Shown: one piece after another, positions 13,426 to 22,096 of the stretch | Numbering within the stretch: the first letter of the stretch is position 1 | How the letters are laid out: each line of letters starts with the position of its first letter | Origin: a virus | DNA length: 33,973 nucleotides | IMG/VR virus record: IMGVR_UViG_3300032236_000744 | Span: 1-33,973 of that record | Direction: 5' to 3' (one strand) | Made by a program: the position numbers and the translations under genes | The notes under the pieces: generated by a model | What the model was told of the DNA's origin: nothing | What the model saw: only the letters and a program-made list of their open reading frames with translations | Database searches by the model: none

Positions 13426-13676
13426 TAGTGTGATTCCAACGCGCTCGGATCAGATGGGATGTTGGGTGATCCAACGCCGTACTGTTGCGTCAAAGGCGTC
13501 AACACGTTGATCGCCATCGGGATGAGGAAGCCGAGGATGCCGACGATTTGCGGGCTGAGATTCCATGTTGTGTAGTTTGCTTGCACGTATTGAATGAGTG
13601 CGGTGAAAACGATGCCCGAGGCGACGAGGAGAGCGTGGCGTAGTGCAGGGGTGAGCTTGTCTAACCAACCAGACAT
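13425..13676 (-). CDS. Holin (two transmembrane segments)
   Basis: An 83-aa protein with two hydrophobic helices (about 14-33 and 43-62). Between them is a short polar loop (QANYTTWNLSP); the N-terminus is basic (KLTPALRH) and the C-terminus polar (PNIPSDPSALESH). The size, topology and position directly before the endolysin match class II holins, which permeabilise the inner membrane to release endolysin. The ATG at 13676 is the only sensible start, with an AAGGG-type element upstream. Confidence 0.85.
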   Translation of the reverse strand: MSGWLDKLTPALRHALLVASGIVFTALIQYVQANYTTWNLSPQIVGILGFLIPMAINVLTPLTQQYGVGSPNIPSDPSALESH

Positions 13677-13704
13677 GTCAGTGTTTCCCTTCAGAATTGA
13701 GGAA

Positions 13705-13730
13705 ACCCCACGACCATGTTGGTGTGGGGT
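13705..13730 (-). terminator. Hairpin terminator (ACCCCAC stem) before holin
   Basis: ACCCCAC (13705-13711) and ACCA (13713-13716) pair with TGGT (13720-13723) and GTGGGGT (13724-13730) around a TGT loop, with one bulged G. It separates the tail block from the lysis block. The minus-strand flank GGGGTTTCC gives a short U run. Its stem nearly matches the hairpin at 505-533. Confidence 0.7.
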
Positions 13731-13742
13731 ACGAGGTGGGGC

Positions 13743-13816
13743 GCCCTGGCGTGCCTACTAACCCGCAACCGCGTTGAAGGGGTATCGCGGCGGCGAGGTG
13801 TTCAACACGCCAGGGC
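13743..13816. other. Long inverted repeat, possible structured RNA
   Basis: GCCCTGGCGTG (13743-13753) and CACGCCAGGGC (13806-13816) form a perfect 11-bp stem that closes a 52-base interior. The interior contains a CCGCG/CGCGG 5-bp stem and an alternative TTGAA/TTCAA pairing. It lies in the 159-base gap between the tail spike and the holin. It does not fit a tRNA: the closing stem is too long and there is no anticodon arm. It could be a second terminator, a processing signal or a small RNA. Confidence 0.55.
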
Positions 13817-13835
13817 AGCGTGAGGGTTACGCAGA

Positions 13836-15431
13836 TTAAGCAGTCGTTGAATCGGTAATCAGGCCGATCGTGGCTAGAGCTGTAATCAATGACGCAAGAG
13901 CCGCGTTGCCACCGCGTGAACCCGTCACCGTCTGCTTACTGGCTGGAGCAGTTCCATAGAATCCAATGTTTTGATAGAACTCAGTAGGAACTTGCATGTC
14001 AATGCGAGCAGTAGTCGCCGTTCCCTTGTTTACAACGATTGGGTCTTGGCTGTTTGCCATGTCGCGCACTTTCCATACGTTTGCGCCTGACTGGCCTACC
14101 TGCCATGCGTTGACTCCACCATATTTGTGGACGATGTAACCCTGACCTGTGCCATTGGGGTTGAGCGTGAAGTTTGCGTCCCAGTTTGTTGTCGTTGGGG
14201 TGTAGGTGAGTGCATTGCCGTAAAAGGTTGTTGAACCGATCTGAATGTTTGCTTGGTCTGATGGGTCAATCTTGACATTGCCAACTAGTCGAATGCCTTG
14301 GTGGCCACCAGAAGAGTCGCCGACAAGCACATTAAAGTTTGTGCTCATTGTGTCTTCTGACAAATGAGTTCCACCACCGATGAAATTGCCAAGAATGTAA
14401 TTGCCAGTTGCTGGACGGTTAGCGCCATCCACGACACCTTCGCACCGAACCGCTGACACCCATGCAGCCGATGGGTCGTAAAAACCGTTACCACTGACGT
14501 GGTTCCAGCTCGCTTTGACCAATTTTACGCCATACGTGTAGCCGCCAGTCAGTTCCACGACATTTGCAGAGACAACATTGCCAGTGTCGCCATCAACGGG
14601 CTGAGTCCAACCAGGGAAAAGGCTCCCATCGAACTCAATCGGTGCGCCATTTGCTAGGTTTGTTCCGCACCCGTAACCAATCAAGTTGTCTCTGAACACG
14701 ATGCCGTTACAGAATGAGCGACCGTAGACAGCGCGACGGATGTTATGAAATGCGGTGTTTTGAATGACTGTTCCGTAACCTTGGAACGGTGCGTCGGTGG
14801 CGTTGTTGCTTGCACTGAACCCGGTCACCTTTGTGGTTCCACCAAGCACAATCGCATCCTGAGCACATGATGACAAACCTGTAGCACCAAGGAACGCACA
14901 GTTACTAATCTTCAAAGTGGTGTTTGTTGTCATCAGAAACGGTGTGATTGCGCTGGCTGTCGTGTCCTGAAGAATCAAATTGTCAAGGGTCAACTGACCA
15001 ACACCATAAGTAACAATTTTTGCGTTGTTATAAGTGCCGCTTGCATACGTCAAAATTAGACGCGAACCACCCGACCCCAAACCGCCTTGACCCGAGGACC
15101 AAGAGCCAGCACCAACAAGTTTAATTGATCGTTGAGTGTAAACCGTCGTTGATGTGTCCAACGGGAACGTTAACTGTCCTGTGACTTTGTATGTTGCAAT
15201 GGGGAAGTACACGATGCCGCCACCAGCTGCACCAGCCGCGTTGATCGCGTTTTGGATTGCTGTGGTGTCGTCCGTGGTGCCGTCGCCTTTAGCACCGTAA
15301 TTCTTTACGTTGAACACGGTCGAGTTTTCGAGCGCTTCTAACCCTGTTGCCATCGCGCCAAGTAGCACGGTCAAATCTGTCGCGCTGCCGTCCGAGAAAG
15401 GGGATGAGTGCGTGACCCGCGTATACGACAT
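13836..15431 (-). CDS. Tail spike/fibre with pectate-lyase-type beta helix
   Basis: A 531-aa protein. The N-terminal ~38 residues (SYTRVTHSSPFSDGS...GLEALEN) match the N-terminus of the neighbouring fibre and probably attach to the tail. NVKNYGAKGDGTTDDTTAIQ at about 41-60 opens a right-handed beta-helix of the pectate-lyase/Pfam pectate_lyase_3 type, running through Asn-rich rungs to about residue 400. The C-terminus (GFYGTAPASKQTVTGSRGGN...) is a trimerisation-type tip shared by many actinophage fibres. Such spikes bind and often depolymerise surface polysaccharide. Catalytic residues were not assigned. Confidence 0.87.
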   Translation of the reverse strand: MSYTRVTHSSPFSDGSATDLTVLLGAMATGLEALENSTVFNVKNYGAKGDGTTDDTTAIQNAINAAGAAGGGIVYFPIATYKVTGQLTFPLDTSTTVYTQRSIKLVGAGSWSSGQGGLGSGGSRLILTYASGTYNNAKIVTYGVGQLTLDNLILQDTTASAITPFLMTTNTTLKISNCAFLGATGLSSCAQDAIVLGGTTKVTGFSASNNATDAPFQGYGTVIQNTAFHNIRRAVYGRSFCNGIVFRDNLIGYGCGTNLANGAPIEFDGSLFPGWTQPVDGDTGNVVSANVVELTGGYTYGVKLVKASWNHVSGNGFYDPSAAWVSAVRCEGVVDGANRPATGNYILGNFIGGGTHLSEDTMSTNFNVLVGDSSGGHQGIRLVGNVKIDPSDQANIQIGSTTFYGNALTYTPTTTNWDANFTLNPNGTGQGYIVHKYGGVNAWQVGQSGANVWKVRDMANSQDPIVVNKGTATTARIDMQVPTEFYQNIGFYGTAPASKQTVTGSRGGNAALASLITALATIGLITDSTTA

Positions 15432-15462
15432 GCTGATTCCTTCAAGTTGGACGGGTAAAGGG

Positions 15463-17499
15463 TTAGATGAGTGCGGCTGCGGTGGCTAAGGCTGCGGCCA
15501 TCGCGAGTTGACCAGTGAGGTTCGGGTGGACGCCTGTGTTTTCCGTCTTGTTCCGGTCATATGTGATGCCGTCACCTGTTGACATGGGCGTGGCGATATC
15601 CACCATGCGCGCCTGAGCGGTCGTCGTACCAGTGTTTGTGTTGAAGCTTTGGAACCACGTGAACATGGCTTGCTGCACTGACGAGTAGCCAAGGGTCGTA
15701 ATGTTGTACGTCGGTGGAATGTTGCAATACAGAACCTTGTAACCCTTACCGACAAGGTTCGATACGGTGCTGACCACGTTCGCTTGTATTTGCGCTGCCG
15801 TGTACCCAAGCGTGCAATCGTTAACGCCGACGCCGACAAGTACATAATCGGGTGACCAAATGTCTACATCGGTTGCGATGCGTTGCAAGAATGATTCGGT
15901 GGGTTGCCCACCGATCCCCGCATTCGATACGAGCATTTTCGTGCCACCCGCACGGTTCAAACCTTCATGAACCCATGAGCCGAACGACGCAAAATATGAG
16001 TCGCCAATCGCGACAAGTTTTGATGGGCGTGTTGCACTGTTCGCCTGGTCAAGCATGACAACCGAATAGACACCGTTGCTGCTGCCGAATTGGTTCGCTG
16101 TACCCGTGTTGATACTCGGGTTTGTGACAATGCTGGTTTGTAATGGGTTATCGTCGCGTACCCATGAGAAGTATCCGCCGGTGCCTGCTGTCGTGAAGTT
16201 ACCTGGCACAACGACGGTGATACTCGTTGTGGTGAGCGCGGTAACTTTAACGTTGGTCACGTTATGGTTCGTGCTTGAGTTACCAAACACTGTAATGCTG
16301 TCGCCAGCTTTGTATGTGCTGCCGTTAGTCGACGTTTGTGATGGGACTGTGTAAACGATGGTCGTGTTCGCTGACCCATCGTAAGTTCCGGCTGAAGATG
16401 TGATGGTTCCGTGTTGCAAGGCTTGCGTTGAAATGAGTGCGGCTGGGCTTTGACTCCAACCTGCTACTTGTGGACGGATAGCGCCAGCGGTCGTATGAAC
16501 AAACGCATAAAAGTTGCCTAAATCAGTTCCATCAAGGATTTGGCACGCAACATAATATTGCTGCCCTGCAATGAGCTTAACTTTTGTCGGATACCCATTA
16601 GTGCTGTCAAATAGGCGCACGTTGGGTCCAATGACGCTACCGATGGTTGTATCGTTCGCGGTTTGCGCAATGGGAACAATTTTCCAACCACTCGCAGTTG
16701 CGGCTTGTGCGACACCTTTAGAGTTGCTACCAGCTGTCGTATACGTTTGCCCTGATGCTTGCGATGAGGCGACAGTCACGGTGAGATTGTCCGATGCAGT
16801 GATGACCGCATTGGTCACGTTGAATGCGGTGTTGACACTGTTGCGCACTGTGAGCGTGTTTCCTGGCATCAGCGGGACAGGTCCAGTGAATACGTAAGTG
16901 ATCGTTGATGCGGTAGCGGTCGCACTGGTCACGGCGGCGTTGAAATGCGAGCCCGCGAAAAGGATGTAACGAGCACTCTTTGGGGTTAAGAGGACGGTGC
17001 CACCCGTCGTTTGGGAGACGCCTCCCGCGTTCACGATCGTGAACGTTGTCGTGTTGGTGACGGTGACAACGAATGTCCCATTGTTACCCGGTGTTGCACC
17101 TGTAATGGTGATGGTTTGCCCTGTGGCGAGACCATGCGTCGCTGTGACAACCGTTTGAACATTCGATGCCGGAACGGAAATGCTTGTGATTGCGACGCTG
17201 CCCGTACTCGCCCACGACCAGCCCACACCCGTCGCGGTCATGTCACGTGGCGCAACAAACCCACACATATCAATGATATTCAAGCTGACAGCACGCACGT
17301 TTGTGCCACTGATGTACTTATGTGGCACAGGCTCATACACGACTGGTTCCCACAAATAGTTCGCCGTGTTCAACTGCTCAGCCGTCGTCACATTTGTTTC
17401 AAGTGTTTCCAAGCCCGCCTCAATGGCGTTCACAATCGTGACGGCGCTCGTTGCTCCTGAATTGAACGAGTCAGAGCTGGTGACACGTTGATACGCCAT
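15463..17499 (-). CDS. Tail fibre with C-terminal SGNH/GDSL esterase
   Basis: A 678-aa protein. The N-terminal ~37 residues (AYQRVTSSDSFNSGA...EAGLETLET) parallel the tail-spike N-terminus. The middle (about 50-480) is beta-rich, with three inserted Thr/Ser/Val-rich modules; two are alike (each with a GNTLTV/GDSITV strand and NVTN). Residues from about 493 form an SGNH hydrolase: IGDSY (S501), GIGGQ, VGVND (N560) and GVHPN (H658). SGNH domains on tail fibres typically remove acetyl or other ester groups from surface glycans during adsorption. The enzyme call is strong; the substrate is unknown. Confidence 0.9.
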   Translation of the reverse strand: MAYQRVTSSDSFNSGATSAVTIVNAIEAGLETLETNVTTAEQLNTANYLWEPVVYEPVPHKYISGTNVRAVSLNIIDMCGFVAPRDMTATGVGWSWASTGSVAITSISVPASNVQTVVTATHGLATGQTITITGATPGNNGTFVVTVTNTTTFTIVNAGGVSQTTGGTVLLTPKSARYILFAGSHFNAAVTSATATASTITYVFTGPVPLMPGNTLTVRNSVNTAFNVTNAVITASDNLTVTVASSQASGQTYTTAGSNSKGVAQAATASGWKIVPIAQTANDTTIGSVIGPNVRLFDSTNGYPTKVKLIAGQQYYVACQILDGTDLGNFYAFVHTTAGAIRPQVAGWSQSPAALISTQALQHGTITSSAGTYDGSANTTIVYTVPSQTSTNGSTYKAGDSITVFGNSSTNHNVTNVKVTALTTTSITVVVPGNFTTAGTGGYFSWVRDDNPLQTSIVTNPSINTGTANQFGSSNGVYSVVMLDQANSATRPSKLVAIGDSYFASFGSWVHEGLNRAGGTKMLVSNAGIGGQPTESFLQRIATDVDIWSPDYVLVGVGVNDCTLGYTAAQIQANVVSTVSNLVGKGYKVLYCNIPPTYNITTLGYSSVQQAMFTWFQSFNTNTGTTTAQARMVDIATPMSTGDGITYDRNKTENTGVHPNLTGQLAMAAALATAAALI

Positions 17500-17502
17500 G
17501 TC

Positions 17503-18096
17503 CTACACCTTCACTGGGATGATCGTGCCTGAATCTAACGTTTGCCCATACTCGTAAGGCTGCGCATACGACGCGTATGAGCCGTAATACACGACGGGTC
17601 GTGTTTGCCCGTAATAGTCGACCGCGCCATACGTCGCCCATTGCGCATAGGTCGCTGTCGGGCTGATGTACGACGGGGTTGTTGGGGTGATCGTTGTAAC
17701 ACTCGTCACCGTGACAGGCGTGATCACGCCACGCGTGTTCGCTTGAGCGGTTGACGTGGCAGTAACCGTCAGATTCGCAGTTGCTGTCTTAACTTGACTG
17801 ACCGACGCGGAAACGGTCGCTGTAACAGTTAAGGACGCTGACACGTTGAACGAAACTGTGCCCGCCGCCGCAGTTGACGGCGTAACCACTAATGCGACCG
17901 TGATTGGTCGTGTCCAGTACGCGGCTGCACTCGTCGACGCCGTAGACGTCAAACTGACGCTGACTGTTTGAATTTGAACACCAGACGCGGCAGGCGTCGC
18001 CGTCTGCGTCACACCCGTCGCAGTGGACGAATATGTGTAAGACCAGGTTGGGGGACTGGACCAGAAACTGATCCCACCCCATGTGAGGACGGCCAT
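17503..18096 (-). CDS. Ser/Thr/Ala-rich tail-associated protein
   Basis: A 197-aa protein of low complexity with many V/T/S/A repeats (VSVSLTSTAST, LVVTPSTAAAGTVSF, VTSVTTITPTTPS) and a Tyr/Gln-rich end (YAQWATYGAVDYYGQ, SYASYAQPYEYG). This composition suggests a beta-structured virion surface protein. It lies between a small tail protein and the esterase fibre with only 3-4 bases of spacing, so it belongs to the tail operon. No known domain was identified. Confidence 0.6.
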   Translation of the reverse strand: MAVLTWGGISFWSSPPTWSYTYSSTATGVTQTATPAASGVQIQTVSVSLTSTASTSAAAYWTRPITVALVVTPSTAAAGTVSFNVSASLTVTATVSASVSQVKTATANLTVTATSTAQANTRGVITPVTVTSVTTITPTTPSYISPTATYAQWATYGAVDYYGQTRPVVYYGSYASYAQPYEYGQTLDSGTIIPVKV

Positions 18097-18100
18097 GAGC

Positions 18101-18502
18101 CTAGGACGCGGTTGTTAAGGTCAGACTGCTGGATGTGAGCTGCAAAGTTGCACCCGTCACCATGGTGACACTAGTCCCGAAGTTCGCAGACCACAGGAAG
18201 TTACCGCCCGAGGCTGCATCCCAGAATGAGACACCCGTGACGACCTCGTTGTTGGTTCCAGCCCATGATGCCCATGCGGGAACGTTGCTGAGGCTGATCG
18301 CACCAGCCGAGGCAGCGCCGAACGTGGCAGCGGGACGCGTCGTCACGGAACTCACATTAGAGGTGCCCGCAGAACCCGCTCCCGTACTCGTGTGCAGCTG
18401 CACATAAACCGCTGACGGTGCCGTGTACGACGAGCCAGCCGCACCACCACGAACCGTGTTCAACCAAGCATTCGCCAACGTGCTACTGATATTGACAGCC
18501 AT
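18101..18502 (-). CDS. Small tail fibre-like protein
   Basis: A 133-aa protein (MAVNISSTLANAWLNTVRGG...). The pattern of an N-terminal LANAWLN, then YVQLHTSTGAGSAGTSN, then FWDAASGGNFLWSANFG matches small actinophage tail-fibre-like proteins that carry one beta domain. Its ATG at 18502 follows the tiny upstream frame's TGA by one base. It is probably a virion component near the tail tip. Family recognition is moderate. Confidence 0.65.
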   Translation of the reverse strand: MAVNISSTLANAWLNTVRGGAAGSSYTAPSAVYVQLHTSTGAGSAGTSNVSSVTTRPAATFGAASAGAISLSNVPAWASWAGTNNEVVTGVSFWDAASGGNFLWSANFGTSVTMVTGATLQLTSSSLTLTTAS

Positions 18503-18503
18503 G

Positions 18504-18590
18504 TCAGTTTTCCTCAGATTCTTCAGTTGCGGGTGGGATTACGACCGCATCAGCCGTAGCCGTAGCGATAAGAACAGTCTCAGGATTCAT
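18504..18590 (-). CDS. 28-residue peptide between tail genes
   Basis: A 28-aa frame starting ATG 18590 (MNPETVLIATATADAVV...) and ending SEEN. GGGAA lies about six bases before the start. Its ATG overlaps the upstream stop as ATGA and its TGA is followed after one base by the next ATG, so it exactly fills the gap between two genes. It could be a real small protein or a translational bridge. No homologue is known to me. Confidence 0.5.
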   Translation of the reverse strand: MNPETVLIATATADAVVIPPATEESEEN

Positions 18591-18859
18591 TCGTTGTTCC
18601 CTTCGGCGTGCATCATCAGGTGCTGGTCGATCCGTTGCGTTTCCTTATCCAACGTGACCTCTAACCGCCGGATCGACTCAGATAAGCGGAACCCGTTCGT
18701 CCCGAACTGCCGGTCCAGTGTTTCTCGCAAATGAGCCACATCGTTGTCTTGTTTGTCGAGGCGGCGTTGCAACCGGCGTTCATAACGGAAGATCGCGACC
18801 AGGACAATCCCGGTGACGGAAATGATTTGAGCCCACGAGGCGAGAACATCGATCGACAT
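18587..18859 (-). CDS. Membrane-anchored coiled-coil protein
   Basis: A 90-aa protein with an N-terminal transmembrane helix (about 9-24: WAQIISVTGIVLVAIF), then a long charged coiled coil (YERRLQRRLDKQDNDVAHLRE...IRRLEVTLDKETQRIDQHL). It is similar in plan to DUF2746-type phage membrane proteins. The start is three bases past the upstream stop. Found among tail genes, it might be a tail-tip membrane-contact factor or an early lysis (spanin-like) protein. Plan clear, role uncertain. Confidence 0.65.
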   Translation of the reverse strand: MSIDVLASWAQIISVTGIVLVAIFRYERRLQRRLDKQDNDVAHLRETLDRQFGTNGFRLSESIRRLEVTLDKETQRIDQHLMMHAEGNNE

Positions 18860-18862
18860 GGG

Positions 18863-19399
18863 TCACGAACCGATCCATTCAACGGTCAAGTAACTTTGGA
18901 ACGTTCCAGATACAACAGTGTTAAGCGACCCAGCACTGCTTTGGTAACCGTAAAGTTGTACATAATCAGTGACAGATGTTGCTTGCACGTATCCAACAAC
19001 GTTCGTGCTAATAAGCGCGGTGCTTGATGGGTGGCTGATTGAGTAACCATTGGAAGCCCCGCCGTTCAAATAAATGACAGCTCGTCGGTCACCTGTCGCA
19101 TTCCCCGCATAGGCGATAGATCCCGTGATCCGATACCAGCCGAGTGTGCTCCCAATGATTACCCTGTCAGTGTTTGAGCTCGTTGAATGCTGGTTGTCAC
19201 GGTCCAACGTTTCAACGTCAAACGTGATCGCTGTCAACGTTGCCGTGGTGAGGCTTTGCACGGTGCCTTGTTTCAGGACGCAGATGGGCCGGTTGACGCG
19301 AAAGAACTCTTCCGGCAACTGCACCTGATTATTCCAGTTAGTGGCCGTGATCTTCGACCCGACCGTCGCAGCTGCTGGTGTTGATGGGAGCGTTGCCAC
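18863..19399 (-). CDS. Minor tail protein, C1q/TNF-like jelly-roll
   Basis: A 178-aa protein. The N-terminal segment VGSKITATNWNNQVQLPEEFF is characteristic of actinophage minor tail proteins. The remainder is strand-rich (LTAITFDVETLDRDNQ, GWYRITGSIAYAGN, DRRAVIYLNGG, QATSVTDYVQLYGYQ) and resembles a C1q/TNF-type beta jelly-roll found at fibre tips. It lies just downstream of the large LamG-like tail protein with 12 bases between. It probably helps adsorption. Confidence 0.72.
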   Translation of the reverse strand: MATLPSTPAAATVGSKITATNWNNQVQLPEEFFRVNRPICVLKQGTVQSLTTATLTAITFDVETLDRDNQHSTSSNTDRVIIGSTLGWYRITGSIAYAGNATGDRRAVIYLNGGASNGYSISHPSSTALISTNVVGYVQATSVTDYVQLYGYQSSAGSLNTVVSGTFQSYLTVEWIGS

Positions 19400-19411
19400 A
19401 AGATTCCCCTT

Positions 19412-22096
19412 CTAAAAAGCGTAAGTAAACCCGTTCCACAAGTCGACGGGTTCACCTGCCGAATGAGCTCGAGCCACCGTCGGTGAAACACCACGAGTGA
19501 CGGTGACAGTTTGCGGTGATGATCCACCCGAGGGCGCTGAGGTGATCGTGACTCGTTCACCGTTCACGTTCAGATCCAACGGGTAATCACCCGCCGTGGT
19601 CGATAGGACGCTCGTACCCGTCCAGGTCAGTGTTAACGATGTCGCGCTCGCTGTGCAGGCGGAAACCGAGCAGACACCATCACCCCACGCGAACCGTGAC
19701 GTGTCATAATCGGCTTCACCTGGCGCATCAGCGGGTGTCGTATCAAACGTCCACAAGACTTGAGTGGCCGCATATGTTTCGGTCCATCCTTGAACGTAAA
19801 CGTCGGTTTGGGTGACGCCCACGAACCCTGATGGGATGTTTGACACGGTGAAACGCATACCAGGGAATGCGCCACCGGCGAGAGATGCATAGAAATCGTG
19901 TTCGGCTGTTACGAGGTCAATGCTGAACTGTGACAGTCGCAATGTTGACGACGTTTTTAACCGTGACCAGGCAACATCTGTTGCCGCATTCTGATCTGCT
20001 GCCCATGTGTCAACGTTTGTTTCACTGACAGGAATGCCGGCGGCTTCAGATGTCGCATCAACGATCGTTGCCGAGACTGCTGGTGAGTTCACGGTCACAC
20101 GAGTGGGCTTGTTTTGAACGTTCTGCGTCCATTGCTGGCCGCCACTAATCTCATCATCATTCCCCAAAGCGACCGTTAGCGTCGCCGTGGCGGGTCGTGC
20201 ACTGTCAGCCATGATCGCCGTGGGTAGGCCCGTTGTGGGATCAACCCAATATGTGCCGCCGATGGTCCGGTTCAGTTTCGCGATTGCGTCACCGAGCGTT
20301 GTTCCCGTGGTTAGCGCGTTACTGATCCGACGATTATCTGAACCGATGACCTGATAGTTAGTTCCAGCGGTGGCGGTAGCGCCAAGGTCCGAACGGATCA
20401 ACCATTTCAGCGTATCCTGCGCGGTATTGCTACCCGAGTAGCTTTGGTTACCGATGGGGAAACCCCATTTTTCGAAACCGCCGATGTCAACGCCTGGGCT
20501 GCCCGTCGACGCGGCGAGACCTGTGATGTCACCTTGGAACCCATACACGTTTTTATATTGACCGCCGACGCTGAACGATCCGATACTGCTGACCGTCCAC
20601 GATCCGGTGGATACGCCGAGAAACGTGCCCGTTAACGTGGCCGTGCTGTTCCCATCGATGTATATGGCGATCGTGTTTGTCCCACTGTCATACATGAACA
20701 CGCTGTGCCATTGACCATCGTCATATCTGACTGTGCCGTTCAGCTGCGTAAACCTGCTCGATGGTAGTTCGACGGTGAACGTGCCTAAAAGGGTTATGGT
20801 GAACGGTTGATCCTGCAACGGTTGAAAGAACACGATTTGGTTGATCGTGTCCGCGGCTGTTACCAAGCATCCGGCGGGTAACCCTGAACCGCTTATGGAT
20901 ACGGCATTAACGAAATAGACCGAGGTTGCGGATAAGGCGCGCAGCGTTGGCGTGTCAATTGTGATTGTTGTACCACTGACAGCGGTTACGGTCGTGCCGT
21001 ATGCGATGGTGTCGCCGCCTGCGGCCTGATCACCTGTCACCGTTTGACCGACGGTGATGCCGGTAGCCGATGCGACGGTGAGCGTGAAACTGCCCGATGT
21101 TGCTGTCGCTGTTGTTTTTGCTTGTCGTAATGCGGTCGCGACGGAACCAGCTTGAGTGGTCGTAATGAAATAGTGTCGACCAGCGCCGAGGCTCGTGTCA
21201 TATCCGGATGTTCCCGTGATGATGACCGGCGTGATGTTTGTTGCGGGCGCGTTATCCCATTGAAGAGCACCATTCGCGTCCATGAGCATACGGCCAAGGG
21301 GCGCGGTTGTCAGGTTCGTTGACGTGCTCGAATATACGCCCATCAAAAACTGGTCAGCGGTGGACGTTCGGAACCAGAACATCCATTGTTTGTGTGTGCT
21401 GCCAACCCAATTTTGGGGGACACATGCGACAGTTGGACCTAGCTGCGTTGAACTGTTATCTCGTGTGAACTTTAACGATCCATCAGCGTAAACACCTTTC
21501 GGTGTTTGCTCCAAAGTGACTGATCCGGTGCCCGTGCGTGGACTGTTCACCGCCGCTGGTAAACCTGACTGGTTCAGGTTCCGGTATTGGGCGGCGTTCG
21601 CTGACTCGTCTAACGGCCACACATCCCACGAACGCGCATAATAGTTCGCAACGTTCTTCCAATACTCTGACCATAATGCGTTGATCGGTAACGAGTTCTG
21701 AATCGCTAAACGATCCGTCGCGGTCACAGTCACCGTCGATGACATGACCGATTCGGCTAGGTTCACCGACCACGCTTGAATCCATCCGATGAAACGTTGA
21801 TACGCGGTCGCACCACGATAAACCTTAAACCGTACCCGCTTACCCTTCGTAACGTTTGGGTAATACGGGGAGACAGGCGAGTCAGGTGTGAACGGGGCAA
21901 TACCCGTGGTCACGTCGGGGACGTTCTGCAACGTGAACACGCATTGCCCTGGGCCGATGTCGTCGAACTCTGATGTTCGGCCTTGTTTCGTTTGAACGCC
22001 ACGCGTCCAATCAACGAACGTGGACACGTCCGTCCATGTTCCCGAGACGAACTCGATTTCGACGGTCATGTTCGTGGGACGGCCAGCCGCTGACAT
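19412..22096 (-). CDS. Large minor tail protein with LamG-like domain
   Basis: An 894-aa protein. The N-terminus (about 1-140) has tail-hub features (VEIEFVSGTWTDVSTFVDW, GQCVFTLQN, VRFKVYRG). The middle contains a LamG/concanavalin-like jelly-roll split by an inserted Thr-rich module; the exposed pair GQWHSVFMYDSG and IAIYIDGN is a LamG hallmark. The C-terminus (LNVNGERVTITS...VTVTRGV...ARAHSAGEPVDLW) is shared by actinophage tail-tip proteins. It sits next to the tape measure gene with a shared TAATG junction, as expected for a distal-tail/tail-associated protein that binds surface sugar. Confidence 0.82.
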   Translation of the reverse strand: MSAAGRPTNMTVEIEFVSGTWTDVSTFVDWTRGVQTKQGRTSEFDDIGPGQCVFTLQNVPDVTTGIAPFTPDSPVSPYYPNVTKGKRVRFKVYRGATAYQRFIGWIQAWSVNLAESVMSSTVTVTATDRLAIQNSLPINALWSEYWKNVANYYARSWDVWPLDESANAAQYRNLNQSGLPAAVNSPRTGTGSVTLEQTPKGVYADGSLKFTRDNSSTQLGPTVACVPQNWVGSTHKQWMFWFRTSTADQFLMGVYSSTSTNLTTAPLGRMLMDANGALQWDNAPATNITPVIITGTSGYDTSLGAGRHYFITTTQAGSVATALRQAKTTATATSGSFTLTVASATGITVGQTVTGDQAAGGDTIAYGTTVTAVSGTTITIDTPTLRALSATSVYFVNAVSISGSGLPAGCLVTAADTINQIVFFQPLQDQPFTITLLGTFTVELPSSRFTQLNGTVRYDDGQWHSVFMYDSGTNTIAIYIDGNSTATLTGTFLGVSTGSWTVSSIGSFSVGGQYKNVYGFQGDITGLAASTGSPGVDIGGFEKWGFPIGNQSYSGSNTAQDTLKWLIRSDLGATATAGTNYQVIGSDNRRISNALTTGTTLGDAIAKLNRTIGGTYWVDPTTGLPTAIMADSARPATATLTVALGNDDEISGGQQWTQNVQNKPTRVTVNSPAVSATIVDATSEAAGIPVSETNVDTWAADQNAATDVAWSRLKTSSTLRLSQFSIDLVTAEHDFYASLAGGAFPGMRFTVSNIPSGFVGVTQTDVYVQGWTETYAATQVLWTFDTTPADAPGEADYDTSRFAWGDGVCSVSACTASATSLTLTWTGTSVLSTTAGDYPLDLNVNGERVTITSAPSGGSSPQTVTVTRGVSPTVARAHSAGEPVDLWNGFTYAF

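Noticed and set aside
13743-13816. A tRNA or tRNA-like gene in the inverted repeat
   Set aside because: The closing stem is 11 bp rather than 7, the T-arm-like GTGTTCAACAC has a loop too short, and no anticodon arm can be drawn on either strand.
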